Assembly: GCA_023663635.1 (NCBI GenBank)
Contig: JAMPHD010000025.1
Location: 1 to 42,307 of the forward strand
From: Acetatifactor muris
GTDB lineage: Bacteria > Bacillota > Clostridia > Lachnospirales > Lachnospiraceae
Reading direction: 5' to 3'
Length of the DNA stretch: 42,307 nt
The notes beneath the pieces were generated by a model. The model was given only the letters and a program-made list of their open reading frames with translations. It had not been told where the DNA came from and searched no databases. The stretch's first letter is position 1. Every line of letters begins with the position of its first letter. Of the stretch, positions 8,860-18,524 are shown in pieces. The translations under genes were made by a program, and so were the position numbers.

Positions 8860-10344
8860 TCACCGATGATACAATTTCTTGGTCTGGTACTCCGGCTCAC
8901 AGGTGAGGTTCACACCCAGTTTGCGGAAGACGTTCATGTCAACCTGAGAGAGGATGACGCTGGAATGTACCTCGGATCCGGCGAGATTCTGCAGCTGCTC
9001 CATGGCGCGTTTGGCCTTATCGTCCGTGGCCGCGCAGATGGATAACGCGATCAATACCTCGTCCGTGTGGAGACGGGGATTTTTGTTGCGCAGATGTCTC
9101 ACCTTCAAATTTTGGATGGGCTCGATGATCGTGGGAGAGATCAACTGCACCTCGTCGCTGATGTTGGCAAGGGTTTTCAGGGCATTCAACAGCATGGCGG
9201 AGGAGGCCCCCAGAAGTTCACTGGTCTTGCCGGTGATGATGCGTCCGTCCGGCAGCTCTATGGCGGCGGCGGGTTCCCCAGTGGCCGCAGCCTTGATGTT
9301 GGCGGCGCTGATGACCGGCCGGTCCTCGGTGGTGATCTCCGCCTGTTTCATCAAAAGTTCGATCTTCCTGAGCTGTTCGTCATCCGCATTGCCCTGCCGC
9401 TTTTGGCAGAGGGTGTTGTAATACCGGCGGATGATCTCCTGTCTGGCGGCGACCTGGACGGCCTCGTCGTCTACTATGCCGTATCCCGCCATATTGACAC
9501 CCATGTCAGTTGGAGATTTGTAGGGGCATTCTCCCATGATCTTTTCAAACATGGTGCGCAGTACGGGAAAGACTTCCACATCGCGGTTGTAATTGATGGT
9601 GGTCTCGTTGTAGGCCTCCAGATGGAAGGGATCGATCATATTCACATCGTTCAGATCCGCCGTGGCGGCCTCATAGGCCAGATTCACGGGATGCTTTAAC
9701 GGAATGTTCCAGATGGGGAAGGTCTCATATTTGGCATAGCCCGCGTTGATGCCCCGTTTATACTCATGGTAGAGCTGAGAGAGGCAGGTGGCCATCTTGC
9801 CGCTGCCGGGGCCCGGGGCGGTGATGACGACCAGAGAGCGGGTGGTCTCGATATATTCATTCCGGCCGTAGCCGTCATCGCTGACGATCAGGGGAATATT
9901 GTAGGGGTAGCCCTCGATGGGATAGTGGCGGTAGACCTTCATCCCCAGGGATTCCAGTTTCTTCTGATAGGCGATGGCGCTGGGCTGGCCCGCGAACCTC
10001 GTCAGGCAGATGCTGCCCACATAGAGGCCGTATCCGCGGAAGGCGTCGATCAGGCGCAGCACATCCAGATCATAGGTGATCCCCAGGTCGGAGCGCACTT
10101 TGTTTTTTTCGATATCGGAGGCATTGATGGCGATGACGATCTCGGCCTGATCTTTGAGCTGCGCCAGCATATTGATCTTGCTGTCGGGCTTAAAGCCGGG
10201 CAGCACGCGGGACGCGTGGTAGTCGTCAAAAAGTTTTCCACCGAACTCCAGATAGAGCTTTCCGCCAAATGCGGCGATGCGCTCTTTGATCCTTTCGGAC
10301 TGCATCCGGAGATATTTATCATTGTCAAAGCCTGTTCTTTTCAT
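8860..10344 (-). CDS. DUF1846 family protein
   Basis: A 494-residue cytoplasmic protein of the DUF1846 family, recognised from the opening GFDNDKYLRMQSERIKERI and KLYLEFGGKLFDDYHASRVL and from the central APGPGSGKMATC loop (about 176-187), a P-loop-like phosphate-binding segment. The family is widespread in Firmicutes. Its biochemical role is not established and I do not assign one. The start at 10344 is supported by AGGGGGA 8 nt upstream; an earlier in-frame ATG at 10371 has no site. It diverges from ftsH with its own promoter. Confidence 0.9.
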   Translation of the reverse strand: MKRTGFDNDKYLRMQSERIKERIAAFGGKLYLEFGGKLFDDYHASRVLPGFKPDSKINMLAQLKDQAEIVIAINASDIEKNKVRSDLGITYDLDVLRLIDAFRGYGLYVGSICLTRFAGQPSAIAYQKKLESLGMKVYRHYPIEGYPYNIPLIVSDDGYGRNEYIETTRSLVVITAPGPGSGKMATCLSQLYHEYKRGINAGYAKYETFPIWNIPLKHPVNLAYEAATADLNDVNMIDPFHLEAYNETTINYNRDVEVFPVLRTMFEKIMGECPYKSPTDMGVNMAGYGIVDDEAVQVAARQEIIRRYYNTLCQKRQGNADDEQLRKIELLMKQAEITTEDRPVISAANIKAAATGEPAAAIELPDGRIITGKTSELLGASSAMLLNALKTLANISDEVQLISPTIIEPIQNLKVRHLRNKNPRLHTDEVLIALSICAATDDKAKRAMEQLQNLAGSEVHSSVILSQVDMNVFRKLGVNLTCEPEYQTKKLYHR

Positions 10345-10382
10345 TTGGAATGTCCCCCTGATCCTTTGCAATATCTTGTTCC

Positions 10383-10411
10383 ATCATACAAAATAATGGA
10401 TTTAAAATCAA
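10383..10411 (-). promoter_or_regulatory. Promoter of the DUF1846 gene
   Basis: On the - strand, TTGATT (10411-10406), a 17-nt spacer and TATGAT (10388-10383) make a good housekeeping promoter about 40 nt before the start codon at 10344. Confidence 0.75.
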
Positions 10412-10443
10412 TGGAGAAATGGCAATATTTAATATTTCTTTTA

Positions 10444-10472
10444 TTGATTTATGGCAAAACTGTCTTTATAAT
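10444..10472 (+). promoter_or_regulatory. Promoter of ftsH
   Basis: TTGATT (10444-10449), 17 nt, and a perfect TATAAT (10467-10472). The in-frame ATG at 10471 lies inside the -10 box, so it cannot be the ftsH start; the next one at 10510 fits. Confidence 0.8.
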
Positions 10473-10509
10473 GGAACATATCGGCATATGGCCGGGGAAT
10501 GGAGCGATC

Positions 10510-12732
10510 ATGGACAATCATCAGATGAATAATAATAATTATAACGGCGGGCCCGGCAACAACGGCAGTAATCGCAACGGCAACAATAATCAGCCGAACA
10601 GGAGGCCGGGCATAGGGGTGATCCTGGCGGCCATGGTCAGTTCCTTTCTGTTGGTATTGCTCTTTTCGACTTTGATCATGGGAACCGGCGGTCAGGAAGA
10701 GCAGGAATACACCCGATTTCTGCAGGATTTAAAGGAAGACAAGGTGGAGTCCGTGTTGGTCAATTATGAGAAGTCCATCCTGAGCGTGACTTTGAAGTAT
10801 GACGAGACGACTCAACAGAGCAGGGATCCGTTTACCGCCGCGTTTTTGGAGCGCTACGGGAGCAAGCTGGAGTTGAAGGGCGAGAGCTATACCACGCGGA
10901 TGATGGAGGATCTGACCACTCTGACGGCACGTTTGGAGGAAAAGGGGATATCCGCTCAGAGGGTGGTGTCTGACAGCCGTTGGATGGATATTCTGCTCAC
11001 GATTGTATTGCCGTTGGTGCTGATCTGGGCGCTGATGGGTTTCATGTTCCGCAAGATGAACGGCGCGGGCGGACCTCTGAGCGTTGGAAAGAGCACGGCC
11101 AAGGTCTATGTGCAGAAGGAGACGGGAGTCACTTTCAAAGATGTGGCGGGTGAGGATGAGGCGAAGGAATCTCTGGTGGAGGTCGTGGATTTCCTGCATG
11201 ATCCGGGCAAGTATACCAAGATCGGCGCGAAACTGCCCAAGGGCGCGCTGTTGGTGGGACCTCCCGGAACAGGTAAGACTCTGTTGGCCAGAGCGGTGGC
11301 GGGAGAGGCCAAGGTGCCGTTTTTCTCGCTGACGGGTTCCGATTTTATAGAGATGTATGTGGGTGTGGGCGCGAGCCGCGTGCGGGATCTGTTCAAGGAG
11401 GCCACCAAGAACGCGCCCTGTATCGTGTTTATCGATGAGATCGATGCCATCGGACGCAGCCGTGATTCCAAGTATGGCGGCGGCAATGAGGAGCGGGAGC
11501 AGACCTTGAATCAGCTGCTCTCCGAGATGGACGGCTTTGACAGTTCCAAGGGAATTTTGATCCTGGCGGCCACCAACCGGCCTGAGATACTGGATAAGGC
11601 TTTGCTGCGCCCCGGGCGTTTTGACCGGCGTATCATCGTGGACAAACCGGATCTGAAGGGGCGTGTGGAGATCCTGAAGGTACATGCCAAGGACGTGAAG
11701 ATGGATGAGACGGTGGATCTGGACGCCATTGCCCTGGCCACCAGCGGCGCGGTGGGATCCGATCTGGCCAATATGATAAATGAGGCGGCCATCAATGCCG
11801 TCAAGGAGAAACGTGAGTTTGTCAATCAGCAGGATCTGTTCAACGCCGTGGAGGTGGTCCTAGTGGGCAAGGAGAAGAAGGACCGCATCATGAGCAAGGA
11901 GGAGCGCAAGATCGTCTCCTATCACGAGGTGGGACATGCGCTGATCAGCGCCCTGCAGAAGAATTCCGAGCCCGTGCAGAAGATCACCATCGTACCTCGC
12001 ACCATGGGGGCATTGGGATATGTGATGCAGGTGCCGGAGGAAGAGAAGTACCTGAACACGGAGGCGGAGCTGAGGGATCTGTTGGTGAGTCTGGTGGGCG
12101 GGCGCGCTGCCGAGGAGATCGTGTTTGAGACCGTGACCACCGGAGCGGCCAACGACATTGAGCGGGCCACGGCCATCGCCCGCAATATGGTGGTGCGCTA
12201 TGGCATGAGCAGGAAGTTCGGACTGGTGAGCCTCGCCACCGTGGAGAGCCAGTATCTGGAGGGACGCACGGCTCTAAACTGTAGTGATGAGACGGCGGCC
12301 GAGATCGATGCGGAAGTGGTGGCTCTGATCAAAGAGAGCTATGAGAAGGCTTTGGAAATGCTTCGCGAGAACAGGGATGTGATGGATAAATTGGCGGCGT
12401 TTCTGATCGAGAAGGAGACCATCACGGGCAAGGAGTTCATGAGGATCTTCCGCGAGGAAAAAGGCATTCCGGAGCCCGAGGAGAAGGACGATAAGCAGGA
12501 GACCGCAGGCGCTGACCGATCGGACCGGACGCAGAATCCCGCGGGCGGAGACGCATCCGATGGGAATAAGCCGATGAATGGAGACATACCGGACGGAACC
12601 GGGACGACCAACGGGAACAGGCCCACGGGCGGAGATACATCCGATGGGAATAAGCCGACGGATGAGGACTCACACACCGACATTTGGGACAGTTCCCCCA
12701 GAGGATTGTTCTCCAATGGAAGGATAGACTGA
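10510..12732 (+). CDS. ftsH: ATP-dependent membrane zinc protease FtsH
   Basis: FtsH removes damaged and regulatory proteins at the membrane as a hexamer. The 741-residue product has an Asn/Gly-rich N-terminal extension (about 1-33), membrane helices near 35-57 and 160-180, Walker A GPPGTGKT (250-257), Walker B IVFIDE (305-310), the [20 protein letters not shown] region and the zinc site HEVGH (472-476). The last Ala of the usual HEAGH is Val here. Beyond about residue 645 is a low-complexity tail rich in Gly, Asp, Asn and Pro, with a 28-residue near repeat encoded by copies starting about 12543 and 12627. GGAG precedes the start by 5 nt. uvrC follows after only 10 nt, so the two are probably co-transcribed. 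Confidence 0.96.
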   Translation: MDNHQMNNNNYNGGPGNNGSNRNGNNNQPNRRPGIGVILAAMVSSFLLVLLFSTLIMGTGGQEEQEYTRFLQDLKEDKVESVLVNYEKSILSVTLKYDETTQQSRDPFTAAFLERYGSKLELKGESYTTRMMEDLTTLTARLEEKGISAQRVVSDSRWMDILLTIVLPLVLIWALMGFMFRKMNGAGGPLSVGKSTAKVYVQKETGVTFKDVAGEDEAKESLVEVVDFLHDPGKYTKIGAKLPKGALLVGPPGTGKTLLARAVAGEAKVPFFSLTGSDFIEMYVGVGASRVRDLFKEATKNAPCIVFIDEIDAIGRSRDSKYGGGNEEREQTLNQLLSEMDGFDSSKGILILAATNRPEILDKALLRPGRFDRRIIVDKPDLKGRVEILKVHAKDVKMDETVDLDAIALATSGAVGSDLANMINEAAINAVKEKREFVNQQDLFNAVEVVLVGKEKKDRIMSKEERKIVSYHEVGHALISALQKNSEPVQKITIVPRTMGALGYVMQVPEEEKYLNTEAELRDLLVSLVGGRAAEEIVFETVTTGAANDIERATAIARNMVVRYGMSRKFGLVSLATVESQYLEGRTALNCSDETAAEIDAEVVALIKESYEKALEMLRENRDVMDKLAAFLIEKETITGKEFMRIFREEKGIPEPEEKDDKQETAGADRSDRTQNPAGGDASDGNKPMNGDIPDGTGTTNGNRPTGGDTSDGNKPTDEDSHTDIWDSSPRGLFSNGRID

Positions 12733-12742
12733 GGGGATTGTC

Positions 12743-14608
12743 ATGATGTTCCGGATAGAGGATGAGTTAAAAAAGCTTCCCAACAAGCCGGGAGTCTATA
12801 TTATGCGTGATCGAAGGGATACCATTTTGTATGTGGGCAAGGCCATCAATCTGCACAACCGGGTGCGCTCCTATTTTCGGGAGAACATCGGCAGAGGGCC
12901 CGCCATTGATAAAATGGTATCCCTTGTTGAGCGTTTTGAGTATATCGTGACGGATTCGGAATTGGAAGCTCTGGTATTGGAGAACAATCTGATCAAGGAG
13001 CATTCGCCCAAGTACAACACTCTCCTAAAGGACGACAAAACCTACCCCTACATCAAGGTGACAGTGGGAGAGGAGTATCCCCGCATCCTCTTTTCCCGCA
13101 CCATGAAGAAGGACCGGTCCAAATATTTCGGGCCTTACACGAGCGCGGGCGCAGTGAAGGACACCATTGAGCTGTTGAATAAGCTCTATCGTCTGCGCAC
13201 CTGCAATCGCGCTCTGAGCGGAGAGCCGCTGCGGGACAGGCCCTGTCTGAATTACCACATCGGCCAATGTCCCGCTCCCTGTCAGGGCAATGTGAGCAAA
13301 GAGGCATACAGGGAGCAGGTGGAGGGAGCGCTGGATTTCCTGAACGGCAATTACGGTCCGATTTTAAGGGACTTGGAGAGCAGGATGAAGGCGGCCGCGG
13401 AGGAGATGAAATTCGAGGAGGCGGCGGGATATCGGGACCTCTACAACAGCGTGAAATCCGTGTCTCAAAAACAAAAGATCACGGACAGCGCGGGTGAGGA
13501 CAAGGATGTGATCGCCCTCTGGCAGGATGAGGATGATGCCGTGGTACAGGTATTTTTTGTCAGGGACGGCAAGCTGATCGGCAGGGAACACTATTATATG
13601 ACAAATGTGTCAGAAGTGGACAAGCCCCTGATCTTACAGGATTTTGTCAAGCAGTTTTACGCGGGGACGCCCTTCATCCCCAGAGAGCTGATGCTGCAAT
13701 ATGAGATAGAGGACGCCGCCCTGATCGAGAGTTGGCTGACGGAGAGAAAGGGCGGCAGAGTGTATCTGCGCGTGCCCAAGATCGGCAGCAAGGAGAAACT
13801 GGTGGAGCTTGCGGCGGAGAACGCCAAGCTGATCCTAAGTCAGGACAAAGAGAGACTGAAGAGGGAGGAAGGGCGCACCATTGGCGCGGTGAAAGAGATT
13901 GCGGACATTCTGGGACTGTCGGATATCCGACGCATGGAAGCCTTTGATATCTCCAACACCAACGGTTTTGAGAATGTGGGTTCCATGGTGGTCTATGAGA
14001 GGGGCAAACCCAAGCGCAGCGACTACCGCAAGTTTCGCATTAAGAGTGTCACGGGTCCGGATGATTATGCCTGCATGAAGGAGGTGTTGACGCGGCGTTT
14101 CGTCCATGGCATGGAGGAGCGGGAGCAGTTGTCCGAGCGGCGGATGGACAGAGAATTCGGCAGTTTCACCAAATTTCCGGATTTGTTGCTCATGGACGGC
14201 GGCCGCGGTCAGGTCAACATCGCTCTGGAGGTTTTGGAGGAGCTGCACATACACATTCCCGTCTGCGGCATGGTGAAGGACGACAATCACCGCACCAGGG
14301 GACTGTATTACAATAATGTGGAGCTGCCCATCGACACCCGCTCCGAGGGATTTAAGCTGATCACCCGCATTCAGGACGAGGCCCACAGATTTGCCATCGA
14401 ATACCATCGTTCCCTGCGGAGCAAGGCACAGGTCAAGTCCGTGTTGGACGATATCCCGGGGGTGGGACCCGCGCGCAGAAAGGCTCTGATGCGGCATTTT
14501 AAATCGTTGGAGGAGATCAGAAACGCCGGGCGGGAGGAACTCTTGCAGGTGCCGGAACTGAACGGGCGCACCGTGGACGCGATCCTGGCCTTTTTTGCGG
14601 AAAAGTGA
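12743..14608 (+). CDS. uvrC: Excinuclease ABC subunit UvrC
   Basis: UvrC makes both incisions around a lesion in nucleotide-excision repair. The 621-residue protein has the N-terminal GIY-YIG nuclease (PGVYIMRD and ILYVGKA, about 16-34), the CPAPC cysteine cluster near 177-181, a UVR motif (about 205-240), an RNase H-like second nuclease ([20 protein letters not shown] onward) and a C-terminal helix-hairpin-helix region ([18 protein letters not shown]). A GAGGGG site precedes ATGATG; either Met could start. It is 10 nt after ftsH, an operon partner by position only. Confidence 0.97.
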   Translation: MMFRIEDELKKLPNKPGVYIMRDRRDTILYVGKAINLHNRVRSYFRENIGRGPAIDKMVSLVERFEYIVTDSELEALVLENNLIKEHSPKYNTLLKDDKTYPYIKVTVGEEYPRILFSRTMKKDRSKYFGPYTSAGAVKDTIELLNKLYRLRTCNRALSGEPLRDRPCLNYHIGQCPAPCQGNVSKEAYREQVEGALDFLNGNYGPILRDLESRMKAAAEEMKFEEAAGYRDLYNSVKSVSQKQKITDSAGEDKDVIALWQDEDDAVVQVFFVRDGKLIGREHYYMTNVSEVDKPLILQDFVKQFYAGTPFIPRELMLQYEIEDAALIESWLTERKGGRVYLRVPKIGSKEKLVELAAENAKLILSQDKERLKREEGRTIGAVKEIADILGLSDIRRMEAFDISNTNGFENVGSMVVYERGKPKRSDYRKFRIKSVTGPDDYACMKEVLTRRFVHGMEEREQLSERRMDREFGSFTKFPDLLLMDGGRGQVNIALEVLEELHIHIPVCGMVKDDNHRTRGLYYNNVELPIDTRSEGFKLITRIQDEAHRFAIEYHRSLRSKAQVKSVLDDIPGVGPARRKALMRHFKSLEEIRNAGREELLQVPELNGRTVDAILAFFAEK

Positions 14609-14678
14609 GAGCGCGCCGCGGACGCCGGTCCCGGCCTTTCAGACAAGCCCTTGCAGGCCTTTTTGAAGAGGTATTTGA

Positions 14679-14707
14679 TTGACAAAGCCTATGGGGAATG
14701 TTAGACT
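14679..14707 (+). promoter_or_regulatory. Promoter ahead of hprK
   Basis: TTGACA (14679-14684), a 17-nt spacer and TAGACT (14702-14707), placed 24 nt before the hprK start. A small GC-rich fold at about 14622-14633 followed by CTTTC may weakly terminate uvrC transcripts upstream. Confidence 0.75.
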
Positions 14708-14730
14708 GATTTTGGAATTGGAGGCGTGCA

Positions 14731-15675
14731 ATGGCAAGTATAAGTCTGACCAGTGTAATCGAGAAAATGAAATTGGAAAATCTGACGCCGGAGATCGAGC
14801 TGAAGAAACACCGCATCACGTTGCCGGAGATCAATCGTCCCGCGCTGCAGCTGACGGGATATTTTGAAAATTTCGATGCCACCAGACTGCAGATCATCGG
14901 CTTTGTGGAATACTCTTATATGGAGTCATTGAGCGATGAACAAAAGAAGGAAAAATATGAAAAACTTCTGGCCCATGACATGCCCTGCATCGTATTCTGC
15001 AGGGATCTGAGGCCGGACGATATCTTTATGGAGGCGGCCATCCGCCATCAGGTTCCCCTTCTGTCCACCAAGGACGCCACCTCCTCCTTTATGGCGGAGA
15101 TCATCCGTTGGCTCAATGTGAAACTGGCGCCCTGCATCTCCGTGCACGGCGTGCTGATGGACGTTTACGGCATCGGGGTGCTGATCACCGGAGAGAGCGG
15201 CATCGGTAAGTCCGAGGCGGCGCTTGAGCTGATCAAGAGAGGACACCGTCTGGTGACGGATGATGTGGTGGAACTGAGGAAAGTCAGTGACGACACTCTG
15301 GTGGGATCCGCGCCGGACATCACCAAACACTTTATCGAGCTTAGGGGCATCGGCATCGTGGATGTGAAAGCCCTGTTTGGAGCCTCCGCGGTCATGGAGA
15401 CCCAGCAGGTTGACATGGTGATCCGCTTGGAGGATTGGGACAAGGATAAGGAGTACGACCGACTGGGTCTGGAAGAAAATTATACGGAGTATCTGGGCAA
15501 TAAGGTGGTATGCCACACGCTGCCCATCCGCCCGGGACGAAATCTGGCGATCATCTGCGAGTCCGCGGCGGCCAACCACAGGCAGAAACAGATGGGCTAT
15601 AACGCGGCGCAGGAACTCTACACCCGTGTGCAGAATTCTTTGGCGAGAAGAAGGGATGAGGAAGAGGATGAGTGA
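14731..15675 (+). CDS. hprK: HPr kinase/phosphorylase HprK
   Basis: HprK phosphorylates and dephosphorylates Ser46 of HPr-type proteins according to glycolytic intermediates and phosphate, driving carbon catabolite control. The 314-residue protein has the SVHG histidine region (His139), P-loop GESGIGKS (154-161), TDDVVEL, and the signature IELRGIGIVDVK (202-213). GGAGG lies 8 nt before the ATG. A candidate substrate, the HPr-like protein, is encoded about 3.7 kb downstream. The next gene starts inside the last codons of hprK (8-nt overlap), so translation is likely coupled. Confidence 0.96.
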   Translation: MASISLTSVIEKMKLENLTPEIELKKHRITLPEINRPALQLTGYFENFDATRLQIIGFVEYSYMESLSDEQKKEKYEKLLAHDMPCIVFCRDLRPDDIFMEAAIRHQVPLLSTKDATSSFMAEIIRWLNVKLAPCISVHGVLMDVYGIGVLITGESGIGKSEAALELIKRGHRLVTDDVVELRKVSDDTLVGSAPDITKHFIELRGIGIVDVKALFGASAVMETQQVDMVIRLEDWDKDKEYDRLGLEENYTEYLGNKVVCHTLPIRPGRNLAIICESAAANHRQKQMGYNAAQELYTRVQNSLARRRDEEEDE

Positions 15676-16615
15676 GTATGCTTTTGGCGTGGATATCGGC
15701 GGGACCACGGTGAAGATGGGCCTTTTTGACAGAGAGGGTCATGTGTCGGACAAGTGGGAAATCCCCACGGTGACGGCGAACGCGGGGGAGGCGATCCTGC
15801 CGGATGTGGCGAAGAGCATTCTGGCCAAGATGGAGGAGCGCGGGATCAAATCTGACGCAGTGGCGGGGATCGGTGTGGGAGCCCCGGGCGCCGTGGATGA
15901 CGAGGGCACTCTGGTAAACGGCGCGGTGAATCTGGGATGGGGCGTATTCAATATTCCGGAGCAGCTCGGAGCGCTCACGGGCCTTCCCGTGAAGGCGGCC
16001 AACGATGCCAATGTGGCTGCCTTTGGCGAGATGTGGCAGGGCGCCGGCAAGGGATATGACGATCTGGTGGCGGTGACGTTGGGCACGGGCGTGGGCGGCG
16101 GCATCCTTGTAAACGGCAGGATCCTCGCGGGCGCGAACGGCGGCGGCGGTGAGATCGGGCATATGCATGTGGAGGACAAAGAGACGGAAGAATGCGGCTG
16201 CGGCAACCGCGGCTGTCTGGAGCAATATGCCTCGGCTACGGGCATTGTCCGACTGGCAAGACGCAGACTGGAGAGGGACGGGGCGGACAGCGTGCTGCGC
16301 CGCGGTGAACTCACGGCCAAGGCGGTGTTTGACGCGGTGAAGTCAGGGGATAAATTGGCGTGTGAGGTCGCGGAGGAATTTGGCGAATATTTGGGCAGGG
16401 CGCTTGCCCAGGTGGCCGCGGTGACCAACCCGCGGATCTTTGTCATCGGCGGGGGCGTGTCCAAAGCGGGCGATGTTTTGCTCTCCTATGTGGAGCCGGT
16501 GTTCCGCAGATATGTGTTTAAGGCCTGCGCGAACACGAAATTTGTTTTGGCCGAGTTGGGAAATGACGCCGGCATTTACGGAGCTGCAGGATTAATACTG
16601 CGGCGCAGTGAATGA
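15668..16615 (+). CDS. ROK-family sugar kinase, probable glucokinase
   Basis: A 315-residue ROK protein: N-terminal phosphate loop DIGGTTVKMG (about 9-18), central GAPGAV, ANDANVAAFGE, LGTGVGGG, and the ROK zinc signature CGCGNRGCLEQYAS. The closest functional group is glucokinase, which makes glucose 6-phosphate; N-acyl sugar kinases of the same fold cannot be excluded. The start at 15668 is chosen for its GAGG about 6 nt upstream; an ATG at 15656 is the alternative. It overlaps hprK by 8 nt, placing a sugar-phosphorylating step directly under the same transcript as the catabolite-repression kinase. Confidence 0.9.
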   Translation: MSEYAFGVDIGGTTVKMGLFDREGHVSDKWEIPTVTANAGEAILPDVAKSILAKMEERGIKSDAVAGIGVGAPGAVDDEGTLVNGAVNLGWGVFNIPEQLGALTGLPVKAANDANVAAFGEMWQGAGKGYDDLVAVTLGTGVGGGILVNGRILAGANGGGGEIGHMHVEDKETEECGCGNRGCLEQYASATGIVRLARRRLERDGADSVLRRGELTAKAVFDAVKSGDKLACEVAEEFGEYLGRALAQVAAVTNPRIFVIGGGVSKAGDVLLSYVEPVFRRYVFKACANTKFVLAELGNDAGIYGAAGLILRRSE

Positions 16616-16654
16616 TATGCGTGTAATTTGATTATATTGACCGGGATACGCATA
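16616..16654. other. Inverted repeat between ROK kinase and murB
   Basis: TATGCGT (16616-16622) and ACGCATA (16648-16654) form a 7-bp perfect inverted repeat around a 25-nt loop, directly after the kinase stop. TTGATT at 16628-16633 with CATAAA 17 nt later could be a weak murB promoter overlapping the right arm. There is no T-run, so termination is unlikely. Confidence 0.4.
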
Positions 16655-16690
16655 AAATGATGGAGAGAGTGTTGGAGAGAGGCAGTATGC

Positions 16691-17605
16691 ATGATCGGCA
16701 GTGAGATAATAGAGACGCTTAAGAGTTATGTTCCGGAGGACAATATACATTTGCGGGAGCCTATGGCGGCACACACCACCTTTCGGGTGGGCGGGCCGGC
16801 CGAGTGCCTGATCGATATGGAGGACGCAGGGCAGCTGCGAAAGGTCCAGCAATATCTCTATCAGGTGGGGATTCCCTTTATTGTTATAGGAAACGGTAGC
16901 AATCTGCTCGTGAGCGATCGAGGATATCAGGGGATCGTGCTACAGATCGGGCAAAAGATGTGCCGCATCACGGTGGAGGGCAATCGTCTGATCGCGGGCG
17001 CGGGAGCCTCCATGGCGCAGGTTGCCGCGGCGGCTTGGAAAAACGGCCTGACGGGACTGGAGTTTGCCTCCGGCATTCCGGGGACCGTGGGAGGCGGCGT
17101 GGTGATGAATGCGGGAGCCTATGGCGGCGAGATGAGTCAGGTGGTGAAGACGGTGGACGTGTTGGATAAGACAGGAGAGATCCTGACATTGGATAACGAT
17201 ACCATGGAATTCGGTTATCGCAAGAGCACGATCTACGGAAGACCTTTTATCGTGACGGAAGTCACTTTTGAACTGACTGCGGGGGATCCTGACGCGATCA
17301 AAGCCAAGATGAATGAACTGGCCGTCAAAAGGCGGGAGAAACAGCCCTTGGAATTTCCCAGCGCCGGCAGCACTTTCAAGCGGCCGGAAGGGTTTTACGC
17401 GGGTGAGCTTATCATGAAGGCGGGGCTTAGGGGCTTTCAGGTGGGAGGCGCCCGGGTGTCGGATAAGCATTGCGGTTTTGTGGTCAACACGGGAAATGCT
17501 TCCGCGGAAGATATCATGGATGTGATCTGGGAGGTGCGCCAAAGGGTGAAGGAGCGGTTTCAAGTGGATCTGGAGCCCGAGGTGATCTTCCTGGGAGAAT
17601 TTTAG
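16691..17605 (+). CDS. murB: UDP-N-acetylenolpyruvoylglucosamine reductase MurB
   Basis: MurB reduces UDP-GlcNAc-enolpyruvate to UDP-MurNAc, the second committed step of peptidoglycan synthesis, using FAD and NADPH. The 304-residue protein has TTFRVGGPAE, the FAD motif IGNGSNLLVSD, SGIPGTVGGGVVMNAGAYGGE, and the catalytic-serine region PSAGSTFKRP, followed by GARVSDKHCGFVVN. It is of the shorter type typical of Firmicutes. GGAGAGAGG precedes the ATG. It lies between the sugar kinase and rapZ, a conserved clostridial neighbourhood that couples cell-wall precursor supply to carbon state. Confidence 0.96.
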   Translation: MIGSEIIETLKSYVPEDNIHLREPMAAHTTFRVGGPAECLIDMEDAGQLRKVQQYLYQVGIPFIVIGNGSNLLVSDRGYQGIVLQIGQKMCRITVEGNRLIAGAGASMAQVAAAAWKNGLTGLEFASGIPGTVGGGVVMNAGAYGGEMSQVVKTVDVLDKTGEILTLDNDTMEFGYRKSTIYGRPFIVTEVTFELTAGDPDAIKAKMNELAVKRREKQPLEFPSAGSTFKRPEGFYAGELIMKAGLRGFQVGGARVSDKHCGFVVNTGNASAEDIMDVIWEVRQRVKERFQVDLEPEVIFLGEF

Positions 17606-17636
17606 TGATTCATAGGGATGAGGGTACAAGACGCGT

Positions 17637-18518
17637 ATGAGATTTGTGGTAGTGACGGGAATGAGCGGCGGGGGCAAGAGTACGGTCCTCAAAATGTTGG
17701 AAGATGTGGGCTTTTACTGCGTGGACAATCTGCCGGCCTCTCTGGTGGAGAAATTTGTGGAGCTGATCACCATGCCCAACGGGGAGATCACCAAGGTGGC
17801 ACTGGGGCTTGATGTCCGCTCGGACCAGTCTTTCCAAAAGACCACGGAAGTGCTCAGGCATCTGAAGGAGAAGGGATATCAATACGAGATCCTTTTTATG
17901 GAGGCCTCGGAGCAGGTGCTGATCAAGCGCTACAAGGAGACCAGGCGCATTCATCCTCTGGCCGCGGACGGCAGGGTGGAGGACGGCGTACGAAGGGAGC
18001 GGGAGGTATTGCAGACGATCCGCGGGATGGCGGATTATGTGATCGACAGCTCCAATCTCCTGACCAGAGAGTTGAAGGCGGAATTGGATCGGATCTTTGT
18101 GCGCAATGAGGAATACAACAGCCTCATGGTGACGATCCTGTCCTTCGGTTTCAAACACGGGATTCCCGTGGACGCGGATCTGGTGTTTGACGTGCGCTTT
18201 CTGCCCAATCCTTTCTATATAGATGAGTTGAAACACAAGACGGGAAATGATAAAGAGGTGCGGGACTATGTGATGTCCTCTCCGGAGGCGGATGTCTTTC
18301 TGGAGAAACTTGCGGATATGCTCCAATTTCTGATGCCCAATTATATCAAGGAGGGCAAATATCGTCTGGTGGTAGCCATCGGATGCACCGGCGGGAAACA
18401 CCGCAGCGTGACTCTGGCCAACGAGCTGTATGCCCGTATGAAAGATCAGGGGCAGTATGGCATCAAACTGTACCACCGGGATATGGCTGCGTCAACCCTG
18501 CAGGATTTACAGAGGTAG
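17637..18518 (+). CDS. rapZ: RNase adapter/nucleotide-binding protein RapZ (YvcJ family)
   Basis: A 293-residue P-loop protein: Walker A GMSGGGKS near the N-terminus, DNLPASL, LGLDVRS, RRIHPLA, and the C-terminal signature AIGCTGGKHRSVTLANELYARM. In Proteobacteria RapZ controls glmS mRNA decay; in Firmicutes its homologue YvcJ binds and hydrolyses nucleotides and its role is less clear. The gene is 31 nt after murB and 6 nt before whiA. In Bacillus a yvcK/glmR gene normally lies between rapZ and whiA; here it is absent. Confidence 0.95.
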   Translation: MRFVVVTGMSGGGKSTVLKMLEDVGFYCVDNLPASLVEKFVELITMPNGEITKVALGLDVRSDQSFQKTTEVLRHLKEKGYQYEILFMEASEQVLIKRYKETRRIHPLAADGRVEDGVRREREVLQTIRGMADYVIDSSNLLTRELKAELDRIFVRNEEYNSLMVTILSFGFKHGIPVDADLVFDVRFLPNPFYIDELKHKTGNDKEVRDYVMSSPEADVFLEKLADMLQFLMPNYIKEGKYRLVVAIGCTGGKHRSVTLANELYARMKDQGQYGIKLYHRDMAASTLQDLQR

Positions 18519-18524
18519 ATCGCA

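Noticed and set aside
9766..10509. Open frame extending ftsH upstream by 248 codons
   Set aside because: It lies antisense to the DUF1846 gene, runs through both divergent promoters, and has no ribosome binding site. The FtsH N-terminus fits the start at 10510.
13835..14497. 220-codon open frame opposite uvrC
   Set aside because: Shadow of uvrC; composition and lack of a start site show no coding sign. The same holds for the long frames opposite blaR1, murB, rapZ, fba and the LRR gene.
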